A stretch of DNA of 43,043 nt from Mesaphorura yosii (GCA_009869945.1 WIXG01000527.1:1-43043), one strand, 5' to 3'. Shown: positions 1 to 11,089, numbered from the stretch's first letter. Notes: a model not told the origin generated them from the sequence alone. Translations and numbers: made by a program.

Positions 1-1905
1 TTAATGCTTCTTATAATACTCTTTTGTTTATGTCTGTCATTTTGGGTCAATAAAAGGAGACCAACTCGACAGGGTTGGCACTCTGTTCTAAAATTCTACT
101 CACTGCTGAAACTTCCATTACGTTCCTACCATAGATGTGTAAATGATGCTCATTCAGCATGACCCGACTCCTCGCAGGACCGGCGGCCGGGATTTGGAAA
201 TGTTAAATCAGACTCTTATTTGTTCAATTAACATTAATCTTTGCCCTCAGGTGTTAATTTGCTGTCGCGTGGCGAGTGCGCTTTGCTTTGTCATCGCCCC
301 GTCGCCTGCGCCTGTTGTCTGACTGAACGAGTTGTTTGTCAAGGTCAACAGTTTTTGCTGGTTGCATGCACGGCATGGACTGGAAATTTTCCAGTTTCTT
401 AAGAATTCGTATCTAATTAAGATGTAAAACAGTAAATGTTGCACAACGCAATAAGAGCAGCCATGGTTCCGCAACAATAACTAAAATTGAGAATACATAA
501 ACCGATAACTTGTAATCATATAAATGGATTAATTTGCGATTCTTCGTGGTGTTGCATTTGCTGAAGTCAAAAGCAGACTGAAACTGTCCTCTTCGTGTAG
601 AAACTGCAGATTCATCGCAATTGCCTTGGCCGTGTCCGTGACTCACCCGTTCAAATTAGTAATCACTTTATGTAGTAATTGAATTAATTGATTATGTAAG
701 GTAAAGGTTGACAGCTTTGATCTACCGCCGGTGCTGCCAGTGTAATGAGACATCTAGCAAAAATTCAATTCATCTCGCATCTCGCTACCTTCTTGGATCT
801 TGACCATGACCATCTTGGGTCATCCCAGAGGTCAGTTGCCAGTGTTCAGTAATTATTTACAGCGAAATTCGCCACCTGAGGGAAGTGTGAAGCGTGAATC
901 GTGAATCAAGTTTAATGTAATACTACGCAAAGTCGGCAAGTAGAAAAGCAAAACCCGCCTGACAAAATTCGCGAGAAAAGGTAAGTTAGGGCCATGACCC
1001 ATGGCCCATACAATCAGAAGCCTGACGCCTGACACTGACATGCTAAGAAGAATCTTCATTCATTGCAGATCACGAAGATCGGCTGCCGTAGCCGCTGTCG
1101 AGTCTCAGGTAAATGTTATGACGCCTTTTAACGACATTAACGAGCTTCTTGCAACTCCAACATGAACGTTAAGATTCTCTATTCTCAGGAAAAATGAGTG
1201 ACGACACGCGCTTTAATGTGTACCGACTGAAGGCTGTCGAACCAGTTTCCAATCACGAAGAGCATCTTGTAAAATGTTGGTTGAAGATGAAGATGTTCTT
1301 GAGAAAAGGCAACTTTATTACCAAAGAGCCCCAGCCCAGCCTAGCCTGTCGGCTGCATGTTATTAAGTGATTATGTGACAAACTGGAATGGAATGATGTC
1401 CCGAGCTTTATTAATCACCCACCACTTGTGTAAATCTCGCGTTAGTCAGACGACAGAGCTACAAATGTGAAGATCAACTTCTTCTGCTGCTGATATCGGA
1501 CCCTCCTGCTACTGCTGCCAGTGCACAGTGCACATGAAGCGAAAACGGCACAAATCGTTAATCTCTCGCAGTGTTCGTGACTTTAGACAGAAAGACAAAG
1601 AAGGCGACCATACAAAGACAGTGACGAGTTTAGCAGTGCTCAGGGCGAACGCCAAGGCGCAAGATGCTGCAGCTAAACACGTTTTCGAGTCTCGCATTTT
1701 CGTATTTGATGTTAATTAATGTGTGGAGTGCTCTCGTCGAGTCCAGACACATTCGACACGAAGGCAGTAACCACTCAAATGTAAATCACACCGAAGTATT
1801 ACTCGTCAGGGAGCTGAGCAGTCGGGTAGGTTAACCACGCCCGCTCCCCCAAAGCAGGTTTCACGGCGGGCTACTTACCTAACTCGAGCATCTTTTGTCC
1901 TGCAG
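1..1905. other. Intergenic or 5' intronic DNA
   Basis: I see no convincing coding region here; the open frames are all under about 80 codons and show no recognisable domain. The stretch precedes the growth-factor exon, which begins directly after a splice acceptor at 1904-1905. It therefore probably holds the intron upstream of that exon and may hide a small signal-peptide exon I could not identify. Confidence 0.5.
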
Positions 1906-2349
1906 ATGATGGAGCTGAGGAGTCAGTGGAACTGTTCGGAGCCCAAAGCCCGGCTGGTGTACATTCACGAGGAGAACAGCGACCGAATAGCGTCCAACAT
2001 TCAGTGGGTGCCGCCGGTCGCCGTGCTGCACCGCTGCGAGCACCACACCGGCTGCTGCTTCAACCACCCGGGCGAGAGGTGCCGGTCCATTGCGATGGAG
2101 CAGGTGTCCATCCTCTTCAAGCACATCGACGTGCTCAAGAACGAGCAGACGTACGAGCGGCTCGTGTTCACGAACCACACGCAGTGTGGGTGCATCAGTG
2201 AACTGAACGGGCACGAGCCGGCGAGGTCCACGACCACGACGGCCCTTCCAAGTTCATCTTCGACTCCAACGCCCACGCCTCCGCCTTCGCCAAGCCCCGA
2301 CCCAACAGTAGGAGACTCGGATGCCGTGGCGGGAATCGACATCAGTTGA
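1906..2349 (+). CDS. PDGF/VEGF-family growth factor (Pvf-like), terminal exon
   Basis: This exon encodes a cystine-knot growth-factor domain followed by a Thr/Ser/Pro-rich tail. It would be a secreted ligand for VEGFR/PDGFR-type receptors. The visible signature is HRC-x4-GCC at about residues 45-53, preceded by a Cys near residue 10 and followed by a Cys in ERC and a closing QCGC near residue 102. That order matches the family. The Cys normally found in the P-x-C-V segment, used for an interchain bridge, is replaced (PPVAV). A consensus acceptor ends at 1905, so the Met there is probably internal and the signal peptide lies on an upstream exon not found. The tail of about 45 residues (TTTTALPSSSS, then alternating Pro) looks disordered. 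The family call is firm; the full gene structure is not. Confidence 0.8.
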   Translation: MMELRSQWNCSEPKARLVYIHEENSDRIASNIQWVPPVAVLHRCEHHTGCCFNHPGERCRSIAMEQVSILFKHIDVLKNEQTYERLVFTNHTQCGCISELNGHEPARSTTTTALPSSSSTPTPTPPPSPSPDPTVGDSDAVAGIDIS

Positions 2350-3064
2350 GGACTGAATTGCCATCGGCCTGAGCAAAGGAGAAACGCGTGGAGGCCGCAG
2401 GCGTGATGACGCACGTTTTGGTCATTTGCAATTTCTGTACACAAAAGATGCAGTAAACAAGTCGCACGTACAAAATCAAGATTTGGATGTGAGTACGTGC
2501 CAGCAGAAAGGTGAAGCTCAGAAGGACGTCAATAGCATGCTGCGTATTTTTGGAAAGACCAACGTCATTTTAAAACTCGTGTTGATAGAGCGAGCAAGCA
2601 AACAATCAAGTATCGAGGTTAATCTCTTATCATCATGCACTGCGGCGGCTGGTGCGGCTTGGAAACATGTGCTCGTGCTCAGAAGCTCATTAAAAGTGAA
2701 ATGGTTGTGATATTAGTTAATAGACTGGAAGAAACAAGGATTTTACAGGCCAAGACAAGAAGATATCAAAGAAGACACTTGTAGAGAAGGGTTAAAGCCT
2801 TCCTGACCTTTGGCCTGCGTTCATGTCCTCGGAACCGCGTCTCTGCATTCTGTGTGACCTGCGAGATATGTGCGATGAACTGAATCGTGAGCCAGATCTT
2901 AACTTATTTTTATATTCTAAACACTTTGAAGCTTAAACCATTTCTAGTCAATTAAAGCTTACTTTTTTAATGACTTGATTTAATCAATTCTTCAGTACCA
3001 ATAAATGCTCGGCTCAATGCCCTTTATTTTACACAACAATGAAGCCTTTGTCTTTGTCATTTGC
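2350..3064 (+). other. 3' flank of growth-factor gene, convergent with astacins
   Basis: No coding region is visible. An AATAAA at 3000-3005 is a plausible poly(A) signal for the plus-strand growth-factor gene. It lies about 60 bases before the stop codon of the first minus-strand astacin, so the two genes converge with almost no spacer. Confidence 0.4.
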
Positions 3065-3959
3065 CTATATTTTCGCGCTGCAGTTGTACATGTTGTTGAC
3101 TTTCGCGATGTCGCGCTCGCTCATTCGCGCCCGCTGGCCGATCGTCACCCCTGGTGGCGCGATGATTGTGTCCACGTCGGGGTCGATGGCGAAGCCCCTC
3201 GGCGGGTAATGCATAATTGAGCCGTAGTCGTACGGCACGCCGTGCGGATCCACTTCGTCGGCCGAATACTTGTCGAAATTGTGCTCGAGGCCCGGCAGGA
3301 TGTTGTCCCAGTTGATTGTCACGAAGTCATCTCGATCCGTTCGCGACTGCTCGTGGAAGTAGCCGATGGCGTGGATGAATTCGTGCACGACCGTCCCGAA
3401 GCGGGAGTTGTCGACGAGGCGTGGTTCGAGGTTCAGGATTTGGCGGCCGCCGACTCGTCCGACCTCGGAGAAGTACCCGCTTCCCGGGCTCCCGTGCTGC
3501 ACAAGCACAAAGTCCTTCTCGATGGTTCGTGGCACAAAGCGGAGGCAAGTGTGCTTCTCAAGGTGAGCAAGACCGGTCAGAATCAGGAGCCGATCTTCGT
3601 TGTCTATATGCAGCAATTAATTAATTGCAAATTCCAAGAAGCAATAACAATCAAGAAACGCAGCACTGTCGTGTAGTGCAGTTTGTAGTGAGCAAACTCG
3701 CTTACGACTTACCGAAGTCTGGATGAATGTCGTACGGGACAACTCCGTTAGGCCAGCGGTACTGCTCGCCAATTATCCCGGCCCTGCTCGCCAGGAGCCT
3801 CGGGTTTGTTAGCATATCGCCTTCGAAGTACTGCCCAAACTCGCCGGGACTGCTGTCTCGCGCCTGAAACTTTGCTCCGCCGTCGTACTGCGCAGGTAGG
3901 CCAAGCGCCAGTGCCAAAATTGTGCTGAAAAGCACGAGGGAGAACAGAAACCGTGCCAT
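3065..3959 (-). CDS. Astacin-family zinc metalloprotease (copy A)
   Basis: A secreted zinc endopeptidase of the astacin family (M12A). Two exons, 3713-3959 and 3065-3603, join in phase (GAC TTC G|AC) across a 109-nt intron with a GTAAGT donor and give about 261 residues. Residues 1-20 form a signal peptide (MARFLFSLVLFSTILALALG), followed by a short propeptide. The mature enzyme begins near YRWPNGVVPY. The catalytic motif is intact as VHEFIHAIGYFHEQSR, with the three zinc His and the catalytic Glu, followed by the Met-turn SIMHY. No EGF, CUB or ShK domain follows the protease, so this is a minimal digestive-type astacin. It is the first of three tandem copies on this strand. Confidence 0.93.
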
Positions 3960-4162
3960 TTTCGACGCAGTCTTTTGCAGCTTGCACGTTCAGTCGACTA
4001 ACCTGAGTTTAATACTCGCATAAAAATGAATTCTATGCCAAAACCAAGTGGCATTTCAAGGAGCATGAAAACAAAAGGTCTGGCCCGTGTGCACAATCGA
4101 ATTTTAATTGAATTACTGATAAGAGCTGCTTGACGGTTCGAGTCCGACGTGGACATTTCACT

Positions 4163-5035
4163 TCAATTGACAATTAACAGGCCTTCAGGCTCACGCTGTT
4201 GACCCCGCCGGTGACCTTCAACGCAGCCGTACATTCTGTTGATCTTTTCCGTGTCCAGTGGGCTCAGACCCCGGCGCTGTCCAATTGTCACTCCCTCCGG
4301 GGCGACAATCGTGACCACATCCGGGCTGACTGCTCCTACATTCGCTGCGTAGTGCATAATCGACCCGTAGTCGTAGGGCACGCCGAACGACTCCACTTCG
4401 TCGTCGCTGTACTTGTCAAAGTTCTGCTCGAGACCTGGGAGGATGTTGCCCCAGTTGATCGAGATGAAGTCGTCCCGGTCTGACCGGGAGTGCTCGTGCG
4501 CGAAGCCGATGACGTGGATGAAGTTGTGGGCGACCGCCATGAGCCGGTTGTTGTCCACCAGACTCCGCTCCACGTTCACGATCTGTCGACCGCCTCGTCT
4601 ACCCAGCTCGGGCGTCTGAAAATCGCCGTACACGACGTGTATGTGGTCTTTCTGGAAGGTGCGGGGCACGAAACTGATGCACGTCGTCTTTTCGATGTGG
4701 GCGAAGGCAGTGAGCACCACGAGGCGGTCTTCATTGTCTGCGGGAGCCAGAAAATTCCTCATGCTCATGTAGTGGGGTGGCGAATTTATCTTTTACTAAT
4801 GCTAATTAAACAACGAAATACGAAGTTGATGCTTTTGCTTACCGATGTCTGGATGAATGGAGTAGTGAATTACTCCGTGCGGCCATCGGTACTGATCTCC
4901 ACGGATTCCAGCTCCTTTTGAACCCAGCCTGGACAGTTTGGGGTTTAGCGGCAGGCTCAGAGCCCCAAATATGCAAATGCAATGGAAGAGGAAGGCAAAT
5001 GCTTGAACGTGCTTGAAAGCCATTTCGATATTCAC
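4163..5035 (-). CDS. Astacin homologue with HNxxH active site (copy B, probable pseudoenzyme)
   Basis: Two exons, 4843-5035 and 4163-4737, join in phase at the same codon as copy A (GAC ATC G|AC) and give about 255 residues. There is a hydrophobic signal segment (FKHVQAFAFLFHCICIFGAL), a short prodomain and a complete astacin domain. The zinc motif reads AHNFIHVIGFAHEHSRSDRD. All three zinc-binding His remain, but the catalytic Glu of HExxH is Asn (codon at 4523-4525). The Met-turn SIMHY is present. In astacins that Glu activates the water, so the product should bind zinc but have little or no protease activity. The frame is otherwise open and both splice sites are good, which suggests a maintained gene rather than random decay. 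The C-terminus has about 20 extra polar residues compared with copy A. Start could be the Met at 5035 or at 5023. Confidence 0.88.
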
Positions 5036-5200
5036 AATTCTCGAATCTTAAAACAAAAGGAGAGCAGTTGAGTTGGTCATTGAGTTTCAGTAGTACTGAT
5101 AACCGTCATGATCAATTTTATTTACAATTGACAGAACTCCAATTCAATTCAAGTGTAATCGGTCACAAGTGGCAATTGACAAGCACTGGCGCTGACGAAG

Positions 5201-6114
5201 CTATGCATTCTTTGGTGGGCAGTACATGTTGTTAATCTTCTCGATGTCCTTCCCGCTCATGCGCAGGCGCTGGCCAATTGTGGCTCCCGTCCAACCCGGA
5301 ACAACGATCGTGTCCACTTCCGGGTCGATCGCAAAGCCCTTGGAGCTGTAGTGCATGATAGAGCCGTAATCGTAGCTGACGCCGTGTGGGTTCACCTGCG
5401 TCGCCGTGTATTTGTTGAAGTTGCCCTCCTTTCCAGGCTGAATATTCGCCCAGTTGATGTACACCCAGTCGTCACGGTCCGTCCGGGACTGCTCGTGGTA
5501 GTAGCCGATGGCATGGATGAACTCGTGCACGATCGTCCCGAAACGGCCGTTGTCCACGAGGTTGGGCTCCAGGTTCAGGATCTGTCGACCGCCACGTCGC
5601 CCGACGGACGAGAAGTAGCCTGGGGAGCCGTAATCCACGAACACGTAGTCTGGCTCCGTAGTCCGCTCCACGAATTCGAGGCAGGTGTACTTCTCGAGAT
5701 GTGCGAGGCCCGTCAGAATCAGGAGCCGGTCTTCGTTGTCTGAACCAAATTTTCAAATTACACGCCCGCCACAACTCAACGGCACAAAAGAATTTATTGG
5801 CTTACCGAAGCTCTCATGGATTTGGTAGAACACGCGCGCTGCAGGCCACCTGTACTGCGCGCCGATGATCCCGGCCCGGGTCAGTTCATCGGTGGGCGCC
5901 TCCAAAATGTCACCTTCAAAGTAATCGCCGTATTCTCCAGGACCACGTTCTGAAAAGCAACCAAAACTGACCTAATATTAATCTGCCTTGACTTTGGCCA
6001 TGGTAAACTCCTACCGTGAGGAAATCCACTGATTAGGCCAACCCATAAGATAAAAATCAGTGATAAAGACGTTTTTGCAGCCATTGTTGTCGATTCGGAA
6101 CTTTGTGTTGTCAC
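5201..6114 (-). CDS. Astacin-family zinc metalloprotease (copy C)
   Basis: Three exons, 6015-6114, 5806-5949 and 5201-5739, join in phase to give about 260 residues. The 65- and 66-nt introns are shorter than those of copies A and B. The signal peptide is best started at the Met at 6084 (MAAKTSLSLIFILWVGLISG); the Met at 6114 is also in frame. The prodomain has the GEYGDYFEGDI segment shared with copy A (GEFGQYFEGDM). The active site is intact (VHEFIHAIGYYHEQSR) with Met-turn SIMHY. The extra intron splits the signal peptide from the prodomain. The product is a secreted zinc endopeptidase of the same digestive type and is closer in sequence to copy A than to copy B. Confidence 0.92.
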
Positions 6115-6725
6115 CTCTCGCCTCGCTGGAGCCAGTTTGAGTATGAAAATGAAGGAAGGTCAGACCGTTAATGTACAATTCAACAATTTTCAGGTGTGAA
6201 TTAATTTGCACACGAGCCTTTAAGCTCTTGAATTTGACATTTTGAATGTCACTTGAAGGATTCGGCTCAGCCCGGCGTCGCGATAAGCTGGCCGAGTCGA
6301 TGACAGGACAATTGACAATTGCTTTGCTTGGGATTTCCTGATCCTGGCGCTGGCAATGCATTGAATTTAGATTGCAGCACTCAACTGACTCAACGACGAA
6401 TGAAATGACATAATTACAAGCTTACAAAGCCAAAACAAAACACTATTTAATTAAAGTGCTTATGAAACGTATTAAATAAGCGTGAAACAACTAGAAAATC
6501 AAACAAGAATTGAATGTTCCATGTCCCACTTGAATGGTCCATTCTTCAGGCATCACTAATGACAAACCTAATAAAACAACCATCCAAAATTAAATCGTGT
6601 TTAATTTCAAGAAAAAATCCTCCGACTTACGCTCAGATATCTCGGGCCATCGAAATTCACTCCAGAATGCCTGTCAGAAGGCTCGATTCCGTTCCTGAAA
6701 GCAAATCTCAGAGTTTATCGTTTTC
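6115..6725. other. Intergenic DNA upstream of astacin C
   Basis: No supported gene. This lies between the astacin cluster promoter side and the end of the next minus-strand gene. It is AT-rich with no repeat or element that I recognise. Confidence 0.5.
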
Positions 6726-8849
6726 TCAGGGCAGACATGAAGACGAAGGTGCTTGGCTTACAAGAGAATGTACTCTAGCAGCCCGAAGGACTGGCACCAC
6801 CTTCAGGAGGTCGGCGTAGTCGTCCAGGAAGAAATCGGCATCGTCTAGCTTCTTGTCTGCCGACGTGACGCGTCGCGAAGGCCGTCTCGACGCTCTCGCC
6901 GCGCTGGCGAGGCTTTCACGGGGCGTTGGTGCCACGCGGGGCTGGGACACTCTCGGCTTCGGCTTTGTGCTTTCCGCCGCCGTCGCCCTCGGCGGCTGAA
7001 GAATCAGCTTCGGACGGAGTTTGTCGTACTCGGGCACTTGAAACTGGTGGACACGGCTTAAAAGGTCGGAACAGAGCAGTACCACCGAAATCAGGTTGAA
7101 AACTTTCTGCACCGTCACGCTCCCACGTGAAACGATCTTCTCCATCTGAATCTCCGTCTTGAGGATCTCCAGCCGCAGGAATTCGTAGTCTGTCGGGCAA
7201 AAGTGCTCGATCTTCACAAGCTCATCGACGCACGTCTTCATTTTTGAGATCCACGGCAGGCACGTTTCTGGGAAAATGCAAGGCGCCAACCTTCGCGATA
7301 AGTTTCTTCCCAGAGATTGGCTGACGCTACCACCGCCTGCCGTCAGCTTCCGAAGGATTCTAGGAACCATCTTCCCGATGACTCGCATCGAATTCTTGGC
7401 CTGACTCAGGAACCCGTCTTGGACCACAAATTTCTGCTCTTCCGGGAATTTTTGGTCGAAACTGATCCACCCGACTTTCGTAATGTTCCGAACGTAAATC
7501 TCCAGGCGCTTTCTGTCCTTCAGCGTGTCCTGCTGGCTGAAGAGTAGCGAGATGGGGGCATGACCAGAGTATTCTTGATCTTCGTCTTCGCGTTCCTGGA
7601 TTGACCCGAAAATGCCCAGTTGCTCCGCGATGCTCGGCCTTCTTGGGCGGTGCTGCTCGACTTTGTTCCTGGAAATCCTCGTCGGCGCTCCTCCGCGTGA
7701 TGCCCGATTTGGCACGGGCACGGGCACGGACGATGCGAATATTTCGTCTCCAATCTGCTCCTCCGTCAAGTCGATGTCCGATCGCCCGTTGAGTGTCTTT
7801 TTGAGGCGGCCAACTCCATTGATGAGTCCTTCCAGCTCAAATTCGCTGATTAACTGCTCGAGACGAGACAAGCAGCCGGCCACTCGCACGCTGTCGTTGC
7901 TTATCGATTGGAAGCTCTGCAGCAGCTTTTTTTGCGTCTCGGAATCGAATTTCCCGACCTTCGAAAGTTGTTTTGAGAGCACGAAGGAGAGGAACCAAAC
8001 CTGTGCAGCCATCACGTTGAGCTCCTTCGGCAGCGGTGGAGGAATTGGGATGTCGAGTTCCGACTCCAGTTCCCGGAATTCTGCTTCTAAGGCGCTGTAG
8101 AAGCGTGTAATTGCCGAGGAGGCGCTGGTCAACTTGGATTTAAATCTCGAGTAGTGTCTGGCTCCTGGCCCTCCAGACTCACCGCACGTCACCCAGGCGA
8201 GAATTCGTCGCTGCTGATGCAGGGCATTCTTCTGAGTCGGCTCCGATTCCAGTGTTTTGAAGTCTGTGGAAAGCACCAATTAACTAATGCTTAATGAGTC
8301 AAAAGATCTGGAAGAAGATCCATGCATGAAACTTACCTGGAGTGCTCAAAATAACTGCCTTCGCTGTGATGGAGTGCGTGATCGGAATTTCCCCAGAGAC
8401 TTGACTTGTCAAGGATGGAACGAACTCGGCACTGATGAGAACAGATCAGTGATCAGCAATCAACACGAGATGTCCATTAACAAAATATTATAAGCAACTA
8501 AATAATTAGAAATCTGCTCGAGGCTCGAAGCCTGAATATTACCTCAATCCGAAAGCTGACGCGGTTGCGTTTGAGGTCTGCTGCTGATAAACGGCGACGT
8601 CGTCCCTGCATCAAGAAAAGAACCCAAATAGGCGCAATACAACCAAATGGTATAGGGAGATCTAGCGTGTCTGGTTTACATGTCTTCGTCGTCAAACTGC
8701 AGCACGCTCGAAGGATTCACGTCGCCGAAGATTCGTTTCCACACTTCGGCATTGTAGTTGCCCGACAGTCGCCTGATTCGGGCGGGGATGTTGGCGGTGC
8801 TGTGGATGGAGCTGAGCGTGTACGCAGGAATCGACATCGGATCAAGACA
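6726..8849 (-). CDS. Uncharacterised helical protein, four visible exons, about 617 residues
   Basis: Exons at 8680-8849, 8543-8605, 8337-8431 and 6726-8263 join in phase through consensus donors and acceptors. Starting at the Met at 8837 (MSIPAYTLSSIHSTANIPAR) the product is about 617 residues; the exon itself opens at 8849, so an upstream exon is possible. The first 60 residues end in an acidic patch (FDDEDMDDV). Most of the protein is predicted alpha-helical, with repeated amphipathic stretches such as VWFLSFVLSKQLSKVGKF. A basic, Pro/Arg-rich linker near residue 300 (RASRGGAPTRISRNKV) and a Ser/Arg/Pro-rich C-terminal region precede an acidic helix (DDADFFLDDYADLLK). I see no signal peptide, membrane segment or catalytic motif and cannot assign a family. 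An intracellular scaffold or adaptor role is only a guess. Confidence 0.75.
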
Positions 8850-9109
8850 CTAGCTACAGCTTCTTTTGACTCGACTACGGCAGACTGTTGCTACTGCCAT
8901 AGAAGGATCTTTTTCCGGCGGATTTACCCCTGGCTTCGATTACGACGATGAGGTTAAATATGGACTTGATTGCTGAGCGACGTTCCAAGACGGATGTGAA
9001 GAATAATGTCAATTTTGAGAAAAGTACGACTGATTTCTTTTTAATAAATTACAACACTAAATCAGTATGAGTTATATTTCTGCACTTTCATTCAAATGTT
9101 CTGGTAACA

Positions 9110-9993
9110 AACGAGATCGAAGAAAGCAGGAAGGACCTGGAAGAACTGGAGCAAACTGAACAGAAATTAGTTGAAAAATTGAGGACCGACTCCTCACCGG
9201 TAGAAGATTCGCCCATGAACTCTTTAATCCTGCCGAGGGAAGCCAAAATCAGGAAAGAAGGAGAGAAACAGTACTTGGAATTATTAATGAGAAGCGTGGC
9301 GTTAAGGAGGCAGTTCTTTCAGTCGTTATCGTCCGTGAATTCAAAGGCCGTTGATAGCTCAGAAATTTTGGGAGTACACGGATTCGGCGAAGATTTCGAA
9401 CAACTCAAAAGCGTCGACTCAATCCATCAACTGAGCTCTTTGCTATGCAAACTGATTCCTAAATTCATTGGAGAAGAACGCGTAAATGAGGATTTCGTCG
9501 AGGACATTTAGAAATTGAAACAAATCGTTCTAAATGCGCTGATTAAGCTCAGAGCTGTCGACATGGAGCAGGTTTACGAGGCAGTGGACGATATCTCGCC
9601 ACCAGCCATTGTCTCCAAACTTCCAGCCTATGAGTTCGCGACTGGATTGAGAGAATTTAACAGAATTATATGTAAGAAGCCACTAAAGTGGTCGGAGGCG
9701 CACATTGCCCTCTTCGAGACGAATTTCGTCTCCTTCGACGACTCCTTCCACCAAAGCCATTACGCCAGACTCGCTTATTCAAAAATTAGAACGTAAGGTG
9801 AACATCTGAACATGAATTTCGTGTCAGGAGTCAAAATAATCGCCACAACGAACAGCAGCGTCGATCCAGTGGCACAACCGGAAGAATTGTCAATTCTGAA
9901 TTGGCGATCAAACTCAATCAGTACGATGCCCAAGCCAAATCGATACTCAGAGGAGATCGACAAGCAGATGAGGACCGCCATCGTCGCCTCTGA
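9110..9993 (+). CDS. Uncharacterised helical / coiled-coil protein with two ultrashort introns
   Basis: An open frame starts as a charged coiled coil ([20 protein letters not shown]) and continues as helical sequence ([20 protein letters not shown]). It meets an in-frame TAG at 9509-9511. That TAG is exactly the end of a 30-nt GT-AG segment (9482-9511); removing it keeps the frame (GEER|KLKQ). A second candidate intron of 35 nt (9793-9827) then joins in phase to a basic tail ending at the TGA at 9991-9993. The true 5' end was not found. No domain is recognised. The gene lies head-to-head with the unknown helical protein on the other strand, so they may share a promoter region near 8.85-9.1 kb. 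The alternative reading is a pseudogene with one nonsense codon. Confidence 0.5.
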
Positions 9994-10129
9994 TAAGTGC
10001 AAGCCGAACAGATGCAAACACGAGTGCAAAAAGAGTTGTCCGGTGGTGCGGATGGGAAGTCACCCCCCAACTGACAAAATCTCCAAGATTTCCGAAGAAT
10101 TGTGCACCGGCTGTGGAATTTGTCTTAAG
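9968..10129 (+). pseudogene. ABCE1: N-terminal ferredoxin-like fragment of ABCE1 (Rli1)
   Basis: This frame encodes [20 protein letters not shown] followed by [10 protein letters not shown] and, further on, [13 protein letters not shown]. The Cys spacing and wording are those of the N-terminal two-[4Fe-4S] domain of ABCE1, the ribosome-recycling ATPase. The exon ends at a consensus donor (AAG|GTGAGT at 10130). No second exon follows: the expected CPFGA motif, Walker A and signature motifs are absent from the rest of the window. A few residues between the two Cys clusters are missing compared with typical ABCE1. It overlaps the last 26 bases of the helical gene in another frame. I read it as a detached gene fragment, although a very distant second exon outside this stretch cannot be excluded. 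Confidence 0.7.
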
Positions 10130-10624
10130 GTGAGTGCTTAGCATTTCCGGCTGTGTTGGAGGAGACAAAAAACTGTTTCGGTTTGGAGCCTGACTTTATT
10201 CTATTTACATACGGAAAGTGTAAGAATCGTTTATTTTTACCAATTTGTGGCCGCAGGGTTTAAACGTGCATGTTGGATCAGACTGAAAATGCAACAATAA
10301 TAACAGCAATAGCAATAGCAATAGAATAAGGATGGGAAATGGAAATAAAAATACATAAGATATGTAAGAGAAATAATTAGATTGGTTACAATTTTTAGTA
10401 ATCCTAAAGGAGTAGTACGTGGTTGATCTCCTGCTTTTTTGTGTACTCGGCTGGGGTGGCTTACGCTGTTGGTTGAGGCTGCTGCTGCTGCGGCGGCGGT
10501 GCCAGCCTCGCCCTGGTCAGGAAATCAGGGAATAAATGAAATACTTCGATTAGGAATCGAATGGGATTTTGAGCAGATACAAATTGAATAGTTGACGGCC
10601 TCACCTCCATGCGATAAATCCCGG
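10130..10624. other. Non-coding, with a short CTG/CGG tract
   Basis: No gene is supported. A triplet-rich patch (gctgctgctgctgcggcggc) lies near 10480-10500. Low-complexity CAATAG repeats occur near 10300-10325. Confidence 0.45.
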
Positions 10625-10966
10625 TCAAACAATATCGATGCAAGCCTCTGCTTTAATCTGTAGCTCCAGATTTTCTTCCATCACCATTGTCCTATCTCGA
10701 TCCGTTGCGCAGCTTTTACGCTCCTTCTCCAACAATTTTCTCTCATTGGAATGTATCTTTTTTATGTGTTTATCCGCCTTCAGGGCCAAAATCCGGATAT
10801 CTTCCGCTCCTGGGGTCAGTGCAAATTTTGTAGTGTCTCGCAGCATCTCACTCACTTTATTGTTGAGCACTCGCTGAAAGTAAAAGAAGAAATACTTCAA
10901 AGTGCGACCAAGCTGAAGAATTTTGACTTGGGACTGTGCCGGCCGTGCGATTCTTTCGAACCACAC
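10625..10966 (-). CDS. Hypothetical small helical protein or terminal exon
   Basis: An open frame of 113 codons ends at the TGA at 10625. The segment after residue 31 follows a pyrimidine-rich stretch and CAG (acceptor-like, exon from 10873). It reads as a charged helix (RVLNNKVSEMLRDTTKFALT, later HIKKIHSNERKLLEKERKSC), so it may be a terminal exon rather than a whole gene. I recognise no family. It lies just upstream of Helitron debris on the other strand, so it could also be part of a decayed element. Confidence 0.35.
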   Translation of the reverse strand: MWFERIARPAQSQVKILQLGRTLKYFFFYFQRVLNNKVSEMLRDTTKFALTPGAEDIRILALKADKHIKKIHSNERKLLEKERKSCATDRDRTMVMEENLELQIKAEACIDIV

Positions 10967-11089
10967 GTGTCATCCATCCCTGGCATACAACCCGTACGGT
11001 ACGCTTGTCAGGTTACTGAAACTCAACCGAGCTGACTGCTTGTTGCACTTCGCTCTGGGGCAAACCGCACTCTGAAAAGTTACTTTAAC

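Noticed and set aside
3242..3676. Long plus-strand frames opposite the astacins (also 4490-4921 and 5351-5743)
   Set aside because: They are antisense shadows of GC-rich coding exons with no domain, start context or splice support.
8676..8678. TAA taken as the end of a separate minus-strand gene upstream of the 617-residue protein
   Set aside because: The TAA overlaps a GTAAAC donor (exon end at 8680). Splicing to the acceptor before 8605 continues the frame, so it is one gene.
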